A stretch of DNA of 64,000 nt from Pedobacter sp. Leaf176 (GTDB lineage Bacteria; Bacteroidota; Bacteroidia; Sphingobacteriales; Sphingobacteriaceae). This document shows, piece after piece, positions 35,862 to 43,170 of the stretch (the first letter of the stretch is position 1; each line of letters starts with the position of its first letter). Under the pieces are notes generated by a model that saw only the letters and a list, made by a program, of their open reading frames with translations, made no database searches and was not told the origin of the DNA. The DNA lies in the NCBI RefSeq assembly GCF_001424305.1, contig NZ_LMPD01000003.1, forward strand, positions 1-64,000, in the 5' to 3' direction. The translations under genes and the position numbers were made by a program.

Positions 35862-36656
35862 ATGAACGGTAGAAATTCAGGTTCTCCTTTAGCAGCAGCA
35901 GGATCGTGGGGATTAGAAGTCTGTGCAAACGGTTACGAATCTGCCTTAAATGCCCAAATTGGTGGTGCAAAACGTGTGGAACTGTGCGATAACCTAGCTG
36001 AAGGTGGCACAACCCCCGGTTATGGTCAAATTGCATTAAGCAAGAAAAACTTAACCATTGAAATTTGGCCGATCATACGACCCCGCGGCGGCGATTTTCT
36101 TTATTCCGACTTTGAGTTCGACTTGATGAAGGAAGACATTAAATTATGTAAATCAATAAATTGTGATGGCATCGTATTTGGAATACTCAAAGCCGACGGC
36201 AGTATAGATAAATCGCGTTGTGCTGAATTAATCGAACTGGCCAAACCCCTGCCTGTGGCCTTTCACCGGGCGTTCGATATGAGCAACAACATGGAAAAAG
36301 CCCTTGAAGATCTAATTGATTTAGGAATTGTCAGGGTGCTTTCGTCAGGAGGCGCCAGTTCAGCAATTGACGGAGCAGAAAAGTTAGCCAACCTGGTTAG
36401 ACAGGCAGATGGCAGAATTTCTATTATGCCAGGTGCCGGTGTAAACGAAAGCAACATCGCAAAATTAATTGCAAAAACCGGAGCTAAAGAGTTTCACGCT
36501 TCTGCTAAGGCTTTTGTAGTAAGTAAAATGGAATTTCGCAATACAACAACTAAAATGGGCAGTATTGATGATGAATATCAGTATGAATTGACTTCTGTTG
36601 AGAAAGTGAAAGGCTTGGTTAAAATTATTACAGATAACTTAAATCAAAACGCTTAA
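35862..36656 (+). CDS. cutC: CutC-family protein
   Basis: 264 residues with the CutC TIM-barrel signature: LEVCANGYESALNAQIGGA, RVELCDNLAEGGTTPG and IRPRGGDFLYS, and the FHRAFD segment. The family was linked to copper tolerance but the molecular role is not settled. The first 20 residues (MNGRNSGSPLAAAGSWG) are extra relative to the family, so the true start may be downstream at a non-ATG codon. Confidence 0.93.
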   Translation: MNGRNSGSPLAAAGSWGLEVCANGYESALNAQIGGAKRVELCDNLAEGGTTPGYGQIALSKKNLTIEIWPIIRPRGGDFLYSDFEFDLMKEDIKLCKSINCDGIVFGILKADGSIDKSRCAELIELAKPLPVAFHRAFDMSNNMEKALEDLIDLGIVRVLSSGGASSAIDGAEKLANLVRQADGRISIMPGAGVNESNIAKLIAKTGAKEFHASAKAFVVSKMEFRNTTTKMGSIDDEYQYELTSVEKVKGLVKIITDNLNQNA

Positions 36657-36658
36657 GA

Positions 36659-36676
36659 TTCCCGCCTGCGCGGGAA
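36659..36676. repeat. Perfect hairpin (TTCCCGC-CTGC-GCGGGAA)
   Basis: Seven-base perfect stem with a four-base loop just after the cutC stop, between convergent genes. It has no T run. It matches a dispersed element type that reads CCCGCCTGCGCGGGAA in many genomes; it may also halt transcription from both sides. Confidence 0.7.
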
Positions 36677-36800
36677 GGACGACTTACGAACTAATCTCAT
36701 CTGCGGAAATCTGCGAATTCTGCGGGCTTATTATTAATATTTACAATGCATTAATCTTTTTACATTTTTTCGCGAGCAAATTGAATATTTTACGATTCTT

Positions 36801-37199
36801 CTATTTGTTTAAGCCACTTCCAGGAACATAACCTAAACCTGGTGTTAACCAATGCAATAAGATCACCCTGGAATAACGGTAATTTATTGGCGACAATAAT
36901 AAAACACCTGCGAGAATAAAGCCTACATAATACCAAAGATTCTCGTAAACCAATGGTAAACCTAAAACGTAAGCGGCAACACCAATTGTAATGATTTCTG
37001 CCACGTTCATGGCATAGCTTACAAACATCGCCACGTAAAAGAAGCCAGGCTCGCGTTCGAATTTCAAATTACAAACCGGACAATTTATATTCGTTTTCTG
37101 GAGTTTAAATGAATAGGCACTGCCGGTGAAAATATCCCCTTTGCGACAACGGGGACACTTACATTGCAATACCGCCTGAAATTTAGAAAGCTCTGCCAT
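36801..37199 (-). CDS. DUF983-family membrane protein
   Basis: 132 residues. An N-terminal CKCPRCRKGDIF and a second CPVCNLKFE give a four-Cys zinc-ribbon-like pair, then two membrane segments (about 55-80 and 90-110). This is the DUF983 pattern, of unknown function. It lies on the minus strand downstream of the Crp-like gene with a gap of about 105 bases and may belong to the same transcription unit. Confidence 0.9.
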   Translation of the reverse strand: MAELSKFQAVLQCKCPRCRKGDIFTGSAYSFKLQKTNINCPVCNLKFEREPGFFYVAMFVSYAMNVAEIITIGVAAYVLGLPLVYENLWYYVGFILAGVLLLSPINYRYSRVILLHWLTPGLGYVPGSGLNK

Positions 37200-37304
37200 A
37201 GTTATCTTTATTAATGAGGCAAATTTATGTTTTAAAACACCGTTAAATTATGATCTGCATCATATTAACAAAACGGCATAAGCTGTGAAATGTTAGGCAG
37301 TAAA

Positions 37305-37895
37305 TTAAATCTTTATGATCTTCCCGCGCTTTAAACTTAAAAAGCCTTTTTCAGCAAGGAGCTTCACGCCCCTGATAACGGTTTCGACACGTAGGCCAGT
37401 CATATCTGCCAATTCCTGGCGGGTTATCTTCAAACTTTCACCCGGTTCAATATCCGAAAACAAATAATTAAGAATCGTTTCCAGGCGATGTTGCGCTTTT
37501 TCACTCGCGAGTTCTTCCAGCATCATCGACTTATAAAAAAGCCGGTTACTTAAAACCATTATCAAATTCATACTGAAATCCGCATCCTCTTTTAAAAGAT
37601 TGAGGAAATCAATTTTACTCACCGGTATAATTTCAGCATGCTTATTTATTATGGTGTAAGCAAGATAAGGTCTGTCGGCCAATAAAGCAGGTTCACCAAA
37701 ATATTGCCCGGCTTTAAAAATCCCCTGGATAAATTCTTTTCCTTCCTCATTAACAGTCACCATTCTCACCTCACCTTTTTTTATAAAGTAAACAAAGCGC
37801 GGCTTCATACCTGGTTCATAAATCACAGAACCCTTCGAAAATTCCTTAATTTTAAAACCTTTATCCAGGAATTGCTGAATGTACATCTGTAACAT
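37305..37895 (-). CDS. Crp/Fnr-family transcriptional regulator
   Basis: 196 residues. A cyclic-nucleotide-binding-like beta-roll (FSKGSVIYEPGMKPRFVYFIKKGEVRMV, given here as positions 19-46) is followed by a C-terminal Crp-type helix-turn-helix (RQELADMTGLRVETVIRGVKLL). There are no Cys residues for an Fnr iron-sulphur cluster. The ligand is unknown. It starts only nine bases after the ddl stop, so it is co-transcribed with the D-Ala-D-Ala ligase. Confidence 0.93.
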   Translation of the reverse strand: MLQMYIQQFLDKGFKIKEFSKGSVIYEPGMKPRFVYFIKKGEVRMVTVNEEGKEFIQGIFKAGQYFGEPALLADRPYLAYTIINKHAEIIPVSKIDFLNLLKEDADFSMNLIMVLSNRLFYKSMMLEELASEKAQHRLETILNYLFSDIEPGESLKITRQELADMTGLRVETVIRGVKLLAEKGFLSLKRGKIIKI

Positions 37896-37904
37896 ACGGA
37901 AAAG

Positions 37905-38891
37905 CTAGCCGATGGTTTCTTTCATTAGCCGGGTATAAAATTCTTTTAACGATAAACCCATCGCGGCTACCTGCTGGGGTATGAAACTTGTAGCGGTTTG
38001 CCCGGGAATGGTGTTAATTTCGATAAAATAAAAACGGCCGGTGCCATGCTCCAGAAAGTAATCTATGCGAACAACGCCCCTGCAATTCAATTTTTTATAA
38101 ATGTCTTTAACCACCTGATGAACTCTGGTATACTCCTCCTCATTCATATTCCCTGGTGTAATTTCTTTAGTAGCGCCCGGTGTATATTTCGCCTCAAAAT
38201 CGAAAAACTCGTTTGATGGTATCACTTCCGTAGTCGGTAAAACTGTGACTTCACCTTCTGCACTAAAAACACCTATAGAAAATTCCCTGCCACTCACAAA
38301 TTCTTCAATCAGCACCTGGGTATCTTCATGGAAAGCTTTTTCAACAGCCGCCTCCAAATCATCTGCATGTTTTACCTTGCTCATGCCAATACTGCTTCCA
38401 CCGCTGTTTGGTTTTACAAAATAAGGCAGCCTTAAATCCTGTTTAATTTCTTTTAGGTTATAAAAACTGTTTTTAAAAATCTGAATTGATTTTGCCGTGT
38501 ATAAATTTGCAATACCCTCTACAATTGCTTTGGTATAGCCTTTATTCATGGTTATAGAAGAAGTTAAGGCATCACAGGTTGTGTACGGGATGTTCAGCAT
38601 ATCGAAATAGCCCTGAAGTTTCCCGTCCTCCCCCGGAGAACCATGAATGGCGATAAAAACACCATCAAACTTTATTTTACGCCCATCAAAGTTCAAAGAA
38701 AAATCGTTTTTGTCGATTTCTATCTTAACAGAATCGGCAGGCTCATAAAACCAGCCCTTGTCATTCAGCATAATTTTATAAACGTCGTATAAATTGCTGT
38801 CTATATTTTGCGCAATTGTCGCCGCGCTCTTTACCGAAACAACCCATTCACCTGTAGTACCGCCAGTTAACAAAGCTATCGTTTTTTTCAT
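37905..38891 (-). CDS. ddl: D-alanine--D-alanine ligase
   Basis: 328 residues with the ATP-grasp fold and Ddl motifs: LLTGGTTGEWVVSVKSA-type N terminus, HGSPGEDGKLQGYFDMLNIPYT, PYFVKPNSGGSSIGMSKV, and EINTIPGQTATSFIPQ with metal-binding Glu and Asn. It makes the D-Ala-D-Ala dipeptide for peptidoglycan. It is divergent from the PASTA/MltG cell-wall operon across a gap of about 190 bases, and followed by a Crp-like regulator nine bases downstream. Confidence 0.96.
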   Translation of the reverse strand: MKKTIALLTGGTTGEWVVSVKSAATIAQNIDSNLYDVYKIMLNDKGWFYEPADSVKIEIDKNDFSLNFDGRKIKFDGVFIAIHGSPGEDGKLQGYFDMLNIPYTTCDALTSSITMNKGYTKAIVEGIANLYTAKSIQIFKNSFYNLKEIKQDLRLPYFVKPNSGGSSIGMSKVKHADDLEAAVEKAFHEDTQVLIEEFVSGREFSIGVFSAEGEVTVLPTTEVIPSNEFFDFEAKYTPGATKEITPGNMNEEEYTRVHQVVKDIYKKLNCRGVVRIDYFLEHGTGRFYFIEINTIPGQTATSFIPQQVAAMGLSLKEFYTRLMKETIG

Positions 38892-39044
38892 CTGAAATTC
38901 TTAATCTAAATTATATCACCAAAAATATAAATATCTTTGAGCAATATTTAGTTTTGGCTGATAGATTGATAATTGATGGTATCGTATTTGCTTAAAAATA
39001 CGCGTTCGTAGGTAAAAAATCGATTATTAGATCACTAAATTAAT

Positions 39045-39052
39045 TACATTTG
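39045..39052 (+). promoter_or_regulatory. Candidate -7 box of the PASTA-mltG operon
   Basis: TACATTTG fits TAnnTTTG and lies 31 bases before the ATG at 39084. No strong -33 box was seen. Confidence 0.4.
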
Positions 39053-39083
39053 AGTGCAGACTTAACCCCAGAATTTAACATTC

Positions 39084-39854
39084 ATGTCTAAATTTATAGA
39101 TTACTTAAAAACCAAATCATTTAGAAAGACCATTATAGCAGCAATAATTACCGTATTTCTGTTGTTGCTCATTGCTTTTTTCAGCCTGAGGTATTACACA
39201 AAACATGGTGAGGGTATCAACGTACCTTTAGTTAAAGGAATCCCTTTTGCCGATGCTGTCGTGAAGCTTGAGGAAGCCGGACTAAAATATGAAGTTGATT
39301 CTGTTTTTATTTTAGATCAGCCTGCGGGCATTGTAATTGACCAGGATCCGGATCCGAACACTTTTGTAAAAGACAACCGGACGATTTATTTAACTATAAA
39401 TGCGGGTAAAATCCCGAACACCAAATTCCCTGATATTGCATTTAAAACCTTGAGGGAAGCACAGGCGATAATTGAAAGCTCCAGACTAAAAGTTGGCGAC
39501 ACCACGTATAAAGCAGATGTTAGTCGCGACGTGGTATTAGAGGCCACCTTTGGCGGTCAACCGATCCAGGCCGGACAGTCTATTCCTGTTGGTTCAAGAA
39601 TAAACCTGGTTCTAGGCGATGGCCGCGGTAACCAGGATGTTGATATTCCGCAGTTAATTGGTTTAACGATAGATGAAGCTAAATTCAGCTTAAAAGGTTC
39701 GGCTCTAACATTGGGCGATATTGCATATGAGGGACAAATTATAGATAGTGCAAATGCCGTAATTACCAAACAAGACCCGATGCCAGCAGATTCTCTGACA
39801 AAAGTTGCCATCGGAACAAGAATTAACATCACTTTATCTAATAAACAGCTATAA
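39084..39854 (+). CDS. PASTA-domain membrane protein
   Basis: 256 residues with one N-terminal membrane segment (about 16-36) and three PASTA repeats (VPLVKGIPFADAVVKLEEAG, then FPDIAFKTLREAQAII, then IPQLIGLTIDEAKFSL), all outside the membrane. PASTA domains bind peptidoglycan fragments; there is no kinase domain here. It begins an operon with mltG and lies opposite ddl, so a role in cell-wall synthesis or sensing is likely. Confidence 0.93.
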   Translation: MSKFIDYLKTKSFRKTIIAAIITVFLLLLIAFFSLRYYTKHGEGINVPLVKGIPFADAVVKLEEAGLKYEVDSVFILDQPAGIVIDQDPDPNTFVKDNRTIYLTINAGKIPNTKFPDIAFKTLREAQAIIESSRLKVGDTTYKADVSRDVVLEATFGGQPIQAGQSIPVGSRINLVLGDGRGNQDVDIPQLIGLTIDEAKFSLKGSALTLGDIAYEGQIIDSANAVITKQDPMPADSLTKVAIGTRINITLSNKQL

Positions 39855-39868
39855 CGCACATTATAATA

Positions 39869-40924
39869 ATGACTGAAGTAGAAAAACAGAAAATGAGTAC
39901 AGGAAAAAAGGCCGCAATCGTTATTGCAGCACTATTTATCCTTATCGGCGGCTATTTTGCATTAAACTTTTATAAAGTTTATTTCGCTCCTAATGTTACC
40001 GGAAACCAAAAATATTTATACATTAAAACAGGTTCAAATTACGATGCTTTGGTTGATAATTTGAAAAGTAAAGACATGCTCAAAAGCATTCCTGCTTTCG
40101 CTGCAGCAGCAGGCAAAATGAACTTAGCTAACAATGTAAAACCCGGTCGTTATTTATTAAAAAAAGGCATGACGAACCGTACTTTGATAAACATGATAAA
40201 GGCCGGCAACCAGGAGCCTGTTAAACTTAAATTTCAAAATATCAGAAAGAAGGAGAACTTTGCCGCTTACCTGGCAAGCAATCTTGAAGCGGATTCACTA
40301 AGTTTTATCCAGGTCTTGGATTCAGTTCCACTAATCAGTAAATATGGCTTCAACCAGGATAATGTGTACACCATGTTTATCCCGAATACCTACGAAATGT
40401 ACTGGAATATTAATCCGGTCGATTTTTTTGAACGGATGCAAAAGGAATATGATAAATTCTGGAATGCTGAACGTAAGCAAAAAGCAGCTAGTTTGAACTT
40501 AACGCCTGCACAGGTGTATACCCTGGCTTCTATAGTCGATGCGGAAGCCCTATATGACAAGGAAATGCCAATCATTGCCGGATTGTATTTAAACCGGTTA
40601 AACAAAGGAATTTTATTACAGGCCGACCCTACCGTTATTTTTGCAAACAATGATTATACGGTTAAAAGAGTGACGAATAAGTTATTGCAGGTTCAGTCTT
40701 TATACAATACCTATAAATATGCAGGTTTGCCTCCTGGTCCGATTATGATGCCAAGCATTAAGGCTATAGATGCTGTATTAAACCGCGAACAAAACAATTA
40801 CATATACATGTGTGCCAAGGAGGATTTTTCAGGCTACCACAACTTTGCAGAAACAAAAGCCGAGCATGAAGTTAATGCAAAAAAATACCGCGACGCTTTA
40901 AATAAAAGAAACATCTTTAAATAA
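39869..40924 (+). CDS. mltG: MltG-type endolytic transglycosylase
   Basis: 351 residues with an N-terminal membrane segment (about 15-35) and the YceG/MltG domain: a LysM-like segment, then VYTLASIVDAEALYDKEMP with the catalytic Glu in the ASIVDAE block, QADPTVIFAN and NTYKYAGLPPGPIMMPS. The catalytic motif usually reads LASIVEKE; here VDAE keeps the Glu. MltG cuts nascent glycan strands and is thought to end their elongation. It starts 14 bases after the PASTA gene and overlaps the thioesterase start by one base. Confidence 0.94.
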   Translation: MTEVEKQKMSTGKKAAIVIAALFILIGGYFALNFYKVYFAPNVTGNQKYLYIKTGSNYDALVDNLKSKDMLKSIPAFAAAAGKMNLANNVKPGRYLLKKGMTNRTLINMIKAGNQEPVKLKFQNIRKKENFAAYLASNLEADSLSFIQVLDSVPLISKYGFNQDNVYTMFIPNTYEMYWNINPVDFFERMQKEYDKFWNAERKQKAASLNLTPAQVYTLASIVDAEALYDKEMPIIAGLYLNRLNKGILLQADPTVIFANNDYTVKRVTNKLLQVQSLYNTYKYAGLPPGPIMMPSIKAIDAVLNREQNNYIYMCAKEDFSGYHNFAETKAEHEVNAKKYRDALNKRNIFK

Positions 40925-41334
40925 TGTTCGTACACGAAACAAAAGTAAAAGTTCGCTACGCAGAAACCGATCAGATGGGTATAGTTCATCACGGCAACTA
41001 TGCATTATATTATGAAATTGCACGTACCGAATGCTTTGAGGCTTGCTCCGGCATCACCTACGAATCAATGGAAGCTGAAGGCGTAATGCTGCCATTACTC
41101 GAACTGCAATCGAAGTTTTTAAAGCCTGCACTTTACAACCAGGTGCTAAAAGTAAAATCAATCGTTAAGGAATTGCCAACTGTTCGTTTGCATGTGGAAT
41201 ATGAAATCTATAACGAAAAAGAAGAACTCATAAACATTGGTAAAACAACATTGGTATTTGTTGATAAAAACACCAGAAGACCATGTCATCCCCCTAAAAA
41301 ATTTATGGATGGCGTTAAACAATATTTTCAGTAA
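40924..41334 (+). CDS. Acyl-CoA thioesterase (hotdog fold, YbgC-like)
   Basis: 136 residues, with the 4HBT motif VRYAETDQMGIVHHGNYALYYE at residues 9-30 (key D15, H22 region) typical of YbgC/FadM thioesterases that cleave acyl-CoAs. Start ATG overlaps the mltG stop (TAATG), so it is translationally coupled. Confidence 0.93.
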   Translation: MFVHETKVKVRYAETDQMGIVHHGNYALYYEIARTECFEACSGITYESMEAEGVMLPLLELQSKFLKPALYNQVLKVKSIVKELPTVRLHVEYEIYNEKEELINIGKTTLVFVDKNTRRPCHPPKKFMDGVKQYFQ

Positions 41335-41341
41335 TTGATTA

Positions 41342-42331
41342 ATGGAATGGTTACACCGGCAACTATTAAAACTTAAGTTCTATTCTAAATTCATTGAGTG
41401 GACTAAAGGCTGCGTTTTGCCCGGATTTAGCCCGCTTCCGTTATATACTGTCGCAACATTTTTTTTTAAGGAAATTGGCAAGGAGTCACTGGTTAATAAG
41501 TCTTCTTCATTGGCTTACAGTTTCATGCTGGCCATATTCCCAAGCATCATTTTCCTTTTTACCTTAATCCCATTTATACCCATTTCCGGCTTCCAGGATA
41601 AATTGCTGAGTTTAATTGAACTGGTGCTGCCGCACAATGCCTTTGAAGCCTTTGAAACTACGTTAAAGGACATTATAAAGAACCAAAACAAGGGTTTACT
41701 CTCCTTTGGTTTTCTCTCTGCCATATTTTTCGCCACTAACGGTGTTAAAAACTTAATGAAGGCATTTAACAAGGCCTCATTAATCATCGAAACACGAAGC
41801 TGGTTAAAACAACGGCTAATAGCACTTATCCTGACCATGGTTATATTCTTGTCCGTGGTACTCTGCATAAGTGCAATGGCACTTGGCGAGGTCCTATTAA
41901 ATTACATTAAAACGGAGCTCCACATTAAAGATAGCCTGGCGGTTTATGCAATACAATTTACACGCTGGACACTCTTAACGATTTTGTATTTTATTACCAT
42001 TTCAATTCTTTACCGTTACGGACCTTCGCATGCAAAAAAATGGAAGTTATTCAGTGCTGGTTCCTGGCTGGCTACCATACTCGCTTTTTTCACCATCTGG
42101 GGTTTTTCTTTTTACATCAACAATTTCGGTTCCTACAATAAAGTTTATGGCTCTATCGGAACTTTAATCGTGGTGATGATCTGGCTTTACCTAAATTCTT
42201 TGATTTTATTACTCGGATTTGAGCTGAATGCCAGCGTTGATGTAAGCAAAAGAAGTGTTAAAATTATACGGCCAACTTTCAATTTATTCAAAAAATCGGA
42301 GCCAATTGAAGAAAACATCCGTAAGACATGA
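41342..42331 (+). CDS. YihY/BrkB-family membrane protein
   Basis: 329 residues with about six membrane segments and the family pattern (SSSLAYSFMLAIFPSIIFLF, then WLKQRLIALILTMVIFL, then YGSIGTLIVVMIWLYLNSLILLLGFELNA). The family was once called ribonuclease BN but is a membrane protein of unknown transport function. It starts eight bases after the thioesterase stop, ending a four-gene operon before tRNA-Ser. Confidence 0.92.
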   Translation: MEWLHRQLLKLKFYSKFIEWTKGCVLPGFSPLPLYTVATFFFKEIGKESLVNKSSSLAYSFMLAIFPSIIFLFTLIPFIPISGFQDKLLSLIELVLPHNAFEAFETTLKDIIKNQNKGLLSFGFLSAIFFATNGVKNLMKAFNKASLIIETRSWLKQRLIALILTMVIFLSVVLCISAMALGEVLLNYIKTELHIKDSLAVYAIQFTRWTLLTILYFITISILYRYGPSHAKKWKLFSAGSWLATILAFFTIWGFSFYINNFGSYNKVYGSIGTLIVVMIWLYLNSLILLLGFELNASVDVSKRSVKIIRPTFNLFKKSEPIEENIRKT

Positions 42332-42427
42332 AATTTTTCTCCCTCTGTGTTAAGCAATTATCAACTTTATATAAAAAAAAGCCCTACACAGTTTGCAAAT
42401 ATAAACCGGATTTGTACTTTTGCCGAT

Positions 42428-42512
42428 GGAAAGCTGGCAGAGTGGTCGAATGCGGCAGTCTTGAAAACTGTTGACTGTAATAGGTCCGGGGGTTCGAATC
42501 CCTCGCTTTCCG
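42428..42512 (+). tRNA. tRNA-Ser (anticodon TGA)
   Basis: GGAAAGC pairs with GCTTTCC for the acceptor stem; the anticodon loop CTTGAAA holds TGA; a long variable arm and a GGTTCGAATC T loop complete a class II serine tRNA of 85 nt. The discriminator is G, and CCA is not encoded. Confidence 0.95.
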
Positions 42513-42515
42513 CAG

Positions 42516-42547
42516 AAAGGGATGATTTAAAAATCATCCCTTTTTTC
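42516..42547 (+). terminator. Terminator after tRNA-Ser
   Basis: AAAGGGATGATT and AATCATCCCTTT form a perfect 12-bp stem with a TAAA loop and a T-rich run after it, only a few bases after the tRNA end. Confidence 0.9.
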
Positions 42548-42632
42548 GTATATTAAATTCCCCACAACGAAATTCAAGTCAATTAGCTACATGAATTATC
42601 CGCGGAATCTTTTCAGTTTAAAGAATTTTAAT

Positions 42633-43127
42633 TTATCTCACTTCAATTAAAAACTCATCTGAAAAGTCGCTATTATAAACCTTAAATTCAACTGGCCAGG
42701 GCATTTCAGTCAATTCCCCTATAAATGAAGTAAAAAGCTGTCTGAACCGACCGAAGTTAATATCCTCACGACAAATAACCAGATAATCGCGGTCACTCTG
42801 CATAATAACTTCATGTATGTAGGTTGCCCAATGATTTTTTAGTTTTAAAGAAAGGTGGTTAAAATTATGAGCATCTAAAAAAGCGCCGATTTCGAATAAG
42901 CTTTCCTGATTTAAATTCGTGGGGATGGTTGATAGCCACACATTGTTGACTTTTTGAAGGCGGCCAATCAGGTATCCGCCAGATAATATATGCCAAGCCT
43001 CGCTTTCCAGGTAATTAACCAATTGATAAGCCTCAGCCGCCTTTCCCTCACCCACTACACAATCCAATACCACTTTTCTGTTCGAACCGGGCAATTCTTT
43101 TCTGTATTTATCCAGACCCTGCATCAT
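42633..43127 (-). CDS. Unknown protein of the polymerase operon
   Basis: 164 residues, no recognised family, no signal peptide or membrane segment. A mixed alpha/beta pattern with two repeats of strand-helix character (KVVLDCVVGEGKAAEAYQLVNYL and WLSTIPTNLNQESLFEIGAFLDAHN) can be seen. It begins 43 bases after the stop of the DnaE2-like polymerase, on the same strand, so it is probably the third gene of the translesion operon. In other bacteria such operons contain an ImuA-like partner, and this could be a functional substitute, but that is inference only. Confidence 0.75.
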   Translation of the reverse strand: MMQGLDKYRKELPGSNRKVVLDCVVGEGKAAEAYQLVNYLESEAWHILSGGYLIGRLQKVNNVWLSTIPTNLNQESLFEIGAFLDAHNFNHLSLKLKNHWATYIHEVIMQSDRDYLVICREDINFGRFRQLFTSFIGELTEMPWPVEFKVYNSDFSDEFLIEVR

Positions 43128-43170
43128 TCTATTCTATTTAATCTAATAAACTATTATTTATCAGCTGAAT

